A DNA stretch of 11,586 bases from Paramacrobiotus metropolitanus (lineage: Eukaryota > Tardigrada > Eutardigrada > Parachela > Macrobiotidae), in assembly GCF_019649055.1 (NCBI RefSeq), contig NW_026570743.1:1-11586 (forward strand), read 5' to 3'. Position numbers and translations under genes: made by a program. A model generated the notes under the pieces. That model saw only the letters and a program-made list of their open reading frames with translations. It made no database searches and was not told the origin of the DNA. This document shows positions 7,782 to 11,586 of this stretch, piece by piece (the stretch's first letter is position 1; the number at the start of each line of letters is the position of its first letter).

Positions 7782-9976
7782 TCAGTTTCTGCCGAGTGCA
7801 CGCAGTCGACTGAAGAGAAGTCTCCCACCACGATACAGCGACGACAGGGCAAGAATGCCGGGCGCAAATACCAGCAGTTTCGACGCTGGCGGCACCTCCG
7901 CCAGCTTCCTAAGGGCGTCCGACGACGGCCGGGGACCGTTCCAGGCCCGGTGGATGCCGGCCACATGGGCCATGCCCACCACCCCCACCGCCACACGTCC
8001 GCGTGGACCCGCCGTCGTCATCAGCGGCTGCGACACCGACCGCTTCAGCGCCTCCGTCAACCAGACATCCCGCTCCTGCACGAGCACACGGTACACCGTG
8101 GGGCAAGCCGTCGCGAATTTTTCCTTCTCTGCCTGCATGAGCGCGCGCCGTGTCTCCGCATTTATCTGCCAGAAGGCTTCCATACCGGTACGCTTAGCCC
8201 GGATCTTCATCCGGAGCAGCCAGAGTCTTTCCCGCAGCGGTGCGGCGCGGATCCGCTGCCGCGTGATGCTCCGCGGCCGATCACCGAGGTATAGCGTGCA
8301 GTCGGAGAGAGTCATCACTTCCATGTAGGCAGCCCGCATGTCCGAAGCTTTTTCCAGCGGAAGTCCAAAATTTTTCAAGTAGAGTGCTGCTGACCTTTGC
8401 ACGAGAAACGCCAGGATGGTCTTTGGCCAACCGACACGTCGTCCCAACAACTTCCAGTTATCTTTGGAATACCATTCTTCACTCAGTATAACCTTTACTG
8501 CATCTTCGCTCGGCATAGTTAAAATGCGTTGCCGTTCTGCAAGAATATTCCAGGCGGTTTATAATTTTGATTTTACTGGCACTCCTACGCAAAGCAATGA
8601 AATAAATTATTTTATTCATTTATATTTATGTAAACGTTTAACATACAGTACTGTAACTACAACAACACTATTAATAGTTTCTTAAAATTTTTAATGCAAG
8701 CAATTGTGTATGAATAACCATCCTCGCAATTACGCAAATATAACGATGCAGTCTGCTTGTCCTATATATTTACTGTAGTGGCTCGCACATCTTGTACCAC
8801 AGAGTTAGTATACGGGGGAAAAGTGCATCCAATATACACACTCTAACCGGGCAAAGCGCATGATTCGCAGTTGGCGTGCATTGATAAATTTCTGATGTTT
8901 CTCAACATTTGGTCTGGAGAACCTTCTTGAATATTAAAAAAAATTAGAGCCCTGATAATTATTAACTATATTTATGCTCAAAAGCAGCCATTAACTTACT
9001 GTCAGCTCGAATTCAAACACTGATTTGTTGTGGTTTTTGGGGTGCCCCTGCAGTGTCAGGGGTACGTTCAGCGTCAACATTCTACAGCTACAGAACAATT
9101 CGAGCTCTCAGATACAGAGCTTCTTTTCCAAGGTGAATTACAATTTTAAAGAAAATGTTTGATTTACTGGTCAGATTCAGAAGGAGAGTTCATCTTGAAG
9201 TCAAATCAAGCAGTATTTCGTAGGCGTGCATTTTGCCCGGTTAGAGTGTGTGTATTGGATGCACTTTTTCCCCGTATACTAACTCTGTGGTAGAAGATGT
9301 GCGAGCCACTACAGTATTATTGTAGGATCACAGCATGCTAATGATAAACAGAGATCAATATTATGATAAAATATTATTAAATTATTATTTAGTAAGTAAG
9401 ACATGTGCATGCAATTGTGTTAAAATTGCTATCGATAAGCTGCAGGCACGGTTTTACCTAAACACAGTTCCAGCAGCACCGAATCCGGCCTGACCATCCG
9501 AATCGTCAAACCGACGTCCTCCTGACTTTTATCTGCATTATGCACGGTTCCGACCTACAAGGCATCGAAATTACCACTTCATGAAAAGAACAGCTTAGTC
9601 TATGTCAATAATTCCCGCTCTGTCCTAAATCCATGCAGATTATGGGGAAATTTCGAAAATTTGTCAGTAACATAATACTAATGTCATTGCCAGTGCGTGT
9701 TGTGCCCTTACAACTCACAAGATAAACTCGCCCACCGGACGGAGGGTGTTCCAGCATGGTCACAGTGTCGGGCAGATCGGGATTTGCGATACGGAACTTG
9801 GGTGGTCGCAGACGCCCGGCCCGAACCGGAAAACCCGTTGGGATGGGCTTGAGGATGTCGGGAAGTGTGTAATCTCCATGGCCTTCACCCTGTGCAGCGT
9901 GGTTAGCGTCTAGTCCCGGGTGGCTCGTCTCGTCGTGTCCGTCTTCACGCTGCTGATAACCAGAAGCGTCTTCCAT
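7782..9976 (-). CDS. TRABD: TraB domain-containing protein (TRABD type), three exons
   Basis: Exons on the minus strand are 9976-9719, 9554-9458 and 8536-7782, together 1110 nt and 369 aa, about the length of animal TRABD. The TraB hallmarks are in order: LPDTVTML and GGRVYL|VGTVH (67-91), SQEDV and VRPDSVLLELC (96-117), LGDRP (202-206), VQERDVWL (271-278) and GVVGMAH (303-309). The two G-x-x-H motifs (88-91 and 306-309) and Glu115 are the residues thought to bind metal in the TraB/Tiki superfamily, and all are kept. The N-terminal 60 residues are polar and probably disordered. A hydrophobic stretch near 339-353 could be a C-terminal membrane anchor, as reported for some family members at mitochondria. 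I chose the ATG at 9976 for its context (A at -3, G at +4); 9985 is an alternative. The substrate is unknown. Confidence 0.92.
8773..8860 (+). repeat. left terminal inverted repeat of the MITE
   Basis: This arm is complementary to 9227-9314 with five mismatches in 88 and no indels. Similarity stops abruptly after 8860, which defines the inner edge. Confidence 0.88.
9227..9314 (-). repeat. right terminal inverted repeat of the MITE
   Basis: This is the partner of 8773-8860. The outer end CCACTACAG is followed directly by the TA of the target duplication. Confidence 0.88.
9555..9718 (-). other. intron 1 of the TraB gene
   Basis: The donor is a perfect GTGAGT after CTT (Leu86) and the acceptor is CCTTGTAG before GTC (Val87). 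The phase-0 junction joins GGRVYL to VGTVH, which is exactly the first conserved TraB block. Read through, exon 1 would run on for about 38 unrelated codons. Confidence 0.92.
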
Positions 9977-10693
9977 TCTCCTCATGCACAAATCACTCCT
10001 GTAAACGAAATTGTGTTGTTGAAGCAAGCTGGTTAGGTTTATGCAAATTGCAAAATGTCATCTGCTGTTTGAAATAAAAATCACACATCACTGCTCGGAC
10101 CCGGATGTCTCCGTTAATAGATCACTACTTCAGCTTTCCGCAACCTCTTTTCACATGAATAATATCAATATTCACTCTATTCAACGTTCCGGGATACCGA
10201 ATTCGCTGTGAACCGGACAGGGTCAACACAAATACAAAGCACAAATTCGGTCTTTTTTTAGCTTCATTGTTCTAACTAACCATTAAAGGTTTCTTGAATA
10301 GTGTATATGCTCGAATTCGATAATATCAACTTCGGTAGCGATTTCGGTGTAACATTGCGATTTTAACTAAACCCAGATGCAGTAAAATTCCATTCCACGA
10401 GTTTCGCGGCCAGTCTAGACCAAAGGTTGCCGCCGGAAGCGCAATATTATAATAAAAAACGAAACAGCATTTATAAAAGAAGCACTTCCTCTATGCTGTC
10501 CTGATCGGGGATCGTACCCATTACACAAATCGCGTTTCCCCGTTGTATTTGCGTAGATACTCGCTTCTCAAAAAAAACTTCTGGCCAGTGGAAGTCGCTG
10601 TACCGTTTCCAACCATCCAACCATTTCCACTAGCTCTTTAGTTGCGTATGAATGACCTGATAAGGACCAATCCTTTCCAGACCCGGCCGCGAA

Positions 10694-10772
10694 GGTCATC
10701 GTCGGTATGGTTACACCGGCCCGGATTTCAGGCCGACCAAACCGGGCCGGTGTAATCATGCCGACGGTGACT
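10694..10772 (+). repeat. 31-bp near-perfect hairpin, possible small-RNA precursor
   Basis: Bases 10694-10724 pair with 10742-10772 around a 17-base loop, without a bulge. The only four non-Watson-Crick pairs (10694/10772, 10699/10767, 10706/10760 and 10710/10756) are all G-U if the + strand is transcribed, but A-C on the minus strand. Total size (79 nt) is in the range of a pre-miRNA, though perfect pairing is more like an endo-siRNA hairpin or a small foldback element. No promoter or target is known. Confidence 0.55.
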
Positions 10773-10840
10773 AGAACGTTCGTTCCTGAAACTGCGGTAA
10801 AATAGATAAGGGCTATTTTAACGCAGTGTGCGGCAAACTA

Positions 10841-10918
10841 GCCTTAGCCGTTCTTTGATTATTCCGTAATCAACTTCGTCAGCTTGCTGAGCCGGAGTCT
10901 TTCCATGCGCTACGCTGA
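10841..10918 (+). pseudogene. possible decayed F-box exon of the second copy
   Basis: A short open stretch encodes SRSLSMRY, which lines up with TRFLWMRR at the end of the F-box exon of the first gene, followed nine bases later by a similar GTAAAA donor. The frame is closed by stops at both ends (TAG near 10838 and TAG near 10917), and the expected F-box start is not recognisable. The similarity is short, so this may be chance. Confidence 0.25.
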
Positions 10919-10971
10919 ATAGTAAAATTGACTGCTCGTGCGTGGTTCATACTGATCTTGCTGCCTGTTAG

Positions 10972-11586
10972 GGTGTGTCCACTATGGGGCCTACTTCCTA
11001 CTTCTGCGCGAGCACAAAGCCGATCAGCACATTGTTTTCGCTGTCCCTCCGTTTAGCGCTGGCAGTCCCCGGAGTGTGACTGCGCAACACTGCAACCTGG
11101 ATTACAAACTCATTACCATGTTGGACTGCAAGGTTTCGCGTTATACACGAACACTAGCCTTCCTGGAACGTATCGAAAACTCTGCGGATAACACTCCGCT
11201 GTGGAGTTCGACCAACTACAAAATGTTGATTACCAAGACGATATTGCAAACCAGAGGTATTTGCCTGCAACGAATAATCATCAAGAACAGCGCTGAACAC
11301 CAGTGGGGTCCGAAATTTTCCAGCATGGGCGTGCGCACCATTCATCAGGCTGTGGAACCTGCAGAAGACTGGCTGGCAGTGCTGTTGACAGTGTGCGATG
11401 AATTTGTGCTTATGAACTACACTGTTCCCCTCTGTCCCGTTATCGATCCGCAACAGGTCCAACGGTTACACGATGGAGACACCTTCTGGCCTGGAAGTCT
11501 GGCCCGTGACAGGGTCCAACCACAGACGGTGCTTGTCCCGTTAATGCGCTTCCGTAGTACGGATTCGGTCAGGGAGCAGTGCCGAC
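10972..11586 (+). CDS. second F-box-family copy, 5'-truncated, runs off window end
   Basis: One frame is open from about 10957 to the window end, over 200 codons. From the acceptor at 10971 (CTGCCTGTTAG) onward it matches exon 3 of the gene at 5125-7413 along its length. Paired segments include HIVFAV with DIIFDV, KVSRYTRTLAF with SVSQHTRSMTF, TRGICLQRIIIKNS with LKGFCLPVIVVKNG, VCDEFVLMNYTV with VCEQLWLINYTV, and LMRFRSTDSVREQCR with LRFRCRETPADQCRR. Just after the acceptor, another frame reads VCPLWG, matching VCALWR of the F-box. This suggests a one-base shift at the GGGG run 10986-10989, either a real frameshift or a base error. No Tudor-like exon and no intact F-box lie upstream, and the first in-frame ATG is at 11118. 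It may be a truncated pseudogene or a gene with an exon I missed; it continues past 11586. Confidence 0.7.

Larger units (their letters stand above)
8773..9314. mobile_element. Tc1/mariner-like MITE, 542 bp, non-autonomous
   Basis: The element begins CTGTAGTGGCTCGCA and ends with its complement. The 88-bp terminal inverted repeats (8773-8860 and 9227-9314) match at 83 of 88 positions with no gaps. Each end is flanked by TA (8771-8772 and 9315-9316), the target duplication of Tc1/mariner transposons. The interior of about 366 bases has no transposase frame. It holds a short inverted repeat AGCTCGAATT/AATTCGAGCT (around 9004-9106) and a small CCCCTG/CAGGGG hairpin near 9045-9062. It lies inside intron 2 of the TraB gene, where it should be spliced out. 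The close match of the arms suggests a fairly young copy. Confidence 0.85.
8537..9457 (-). other. intron 2 of the TraB gene, carrying a MITE
   Basis: The donor is TTTAG|GTAAAA and the acceptor TTCTTGCAG. The phase-1 junction rebuilds a Glu codon (G|AA), giving ELCLERQRILTM, which fits the family. The 921-base intron is mostly AT-rich, contains the 542-bp MITE at 8773-9314 and a perfect 12-bp palindrome TACAGTACTGTA at 8644-8655. Confidence 0.9.
9977..10971. other. non-coding stretch upstream of TraB gene and second F-box copy
   Basis: This lies between the 5' end of the minus-strand TraB gene and the + strand F-box-family copy, so it should hold TraB promoter and leader sequences. A pyrimidine tract with CAG on the minus strand (TTTCGTTTACAG, ending 9999) could be the acceptor of a 5' UTR intron. 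A TTTATAAA string near 10472 is the only TATA candidate. The part from about 10570 to 10780 is GC-rich and holds a 63-codon minus-strand frame (10568-10759) with no family I recognise, overlapping the hairpin at 10694-10772. No Tudor-like exon comparable to that at 5125 is visible. Confidence 0.5.

Noticed and set aside
7776-8328. 172- and 157-codon + strand frames
   Set aside because: Antisense to the last exon of the TraB gene; the peptides are Arg/Pro/His-rich shadows with no motif.
10500-10520. tRNA-like T-arm string GGGGATCGTACCC
   Set aside because: No matching acceptor stem, D-arm or anticodon arm could be paired around it.
11154-11462. 102-codon minus-strand frame
   Set aside because: Antisense to the second F-box-family copy, which has clear protein-level similarity on the + strand.

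Overview
The window is eukaryotic and most likely comes from a tardigrade (Hypsibius/Ramazzottius-like eutardigrade). Genes are interrupted by short GT-AG introns, moderately GC-rich coding islands sit in AT-rich DNA, and starts are preceded by Kozak-like CACC/AGA contexts. The species guess rests mainly on one gene at 5125-7413. Its Tudor-like N-terminus, central F-box and HARWVQTLAYP...PDG C-terminus match, from memory, a large protein family that I know only from tardigrade genomes.

Layout. 1-2672: a GC-rich edge with no assignable gene, then about 2.4 kb of AT-rich DNA with no convincing gene. 2673-3224 (-): an intact stand-alone Ty3/gypsy-type Gag-like ORF without pol, protease or visible LTRs. 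3240-5124: non-coding or unassigned DNA that becomes rich in C and A. It holds a degenerate hairpin-bearing repeat (4262-4415), a doubtful 58-aa ORF (4619-4795) and the presumed upstream region of the next gene. 5125-7413 (+): the Tudor-like/F-box gene, rebuilt as four exons (609 aa). 7414-7781: a short convergent intergenic gap. 7782-9976 (-): a TraB-domain gene (TRABD type), rebuilt as three exons (369 aa) with exact splice phases. Its second intron carries a 542-bp Tc1/mariner-like MITE with 88-bp inverted repeats and TA flanks. 9977-10971: non-coding DNA with a near-perfect 31-bp hairpin and a possible F-box relic. 10972 to the window end (+): a long open frame encoding a diverged second copy of the F-box-gene C-terminal region, without any Tudor-like exon upstream.

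Taken together, two same-strand members of a lineage-specific F-box family flank one conserved, oppositely oriented housekeeping-type gene. No functional link between the TraB gene and the F-box genes is visible. The F-box gene is inferred to be a substrate adaptor of an SCF-type ubiquitin ligase. The best leads are the Tudor-like/F-box architecture, the truncated second copy, the hairpin at 10694-10772 whose four non-Watson-Crick pairs are all G-U on the + strand, and the solo gag ORF.
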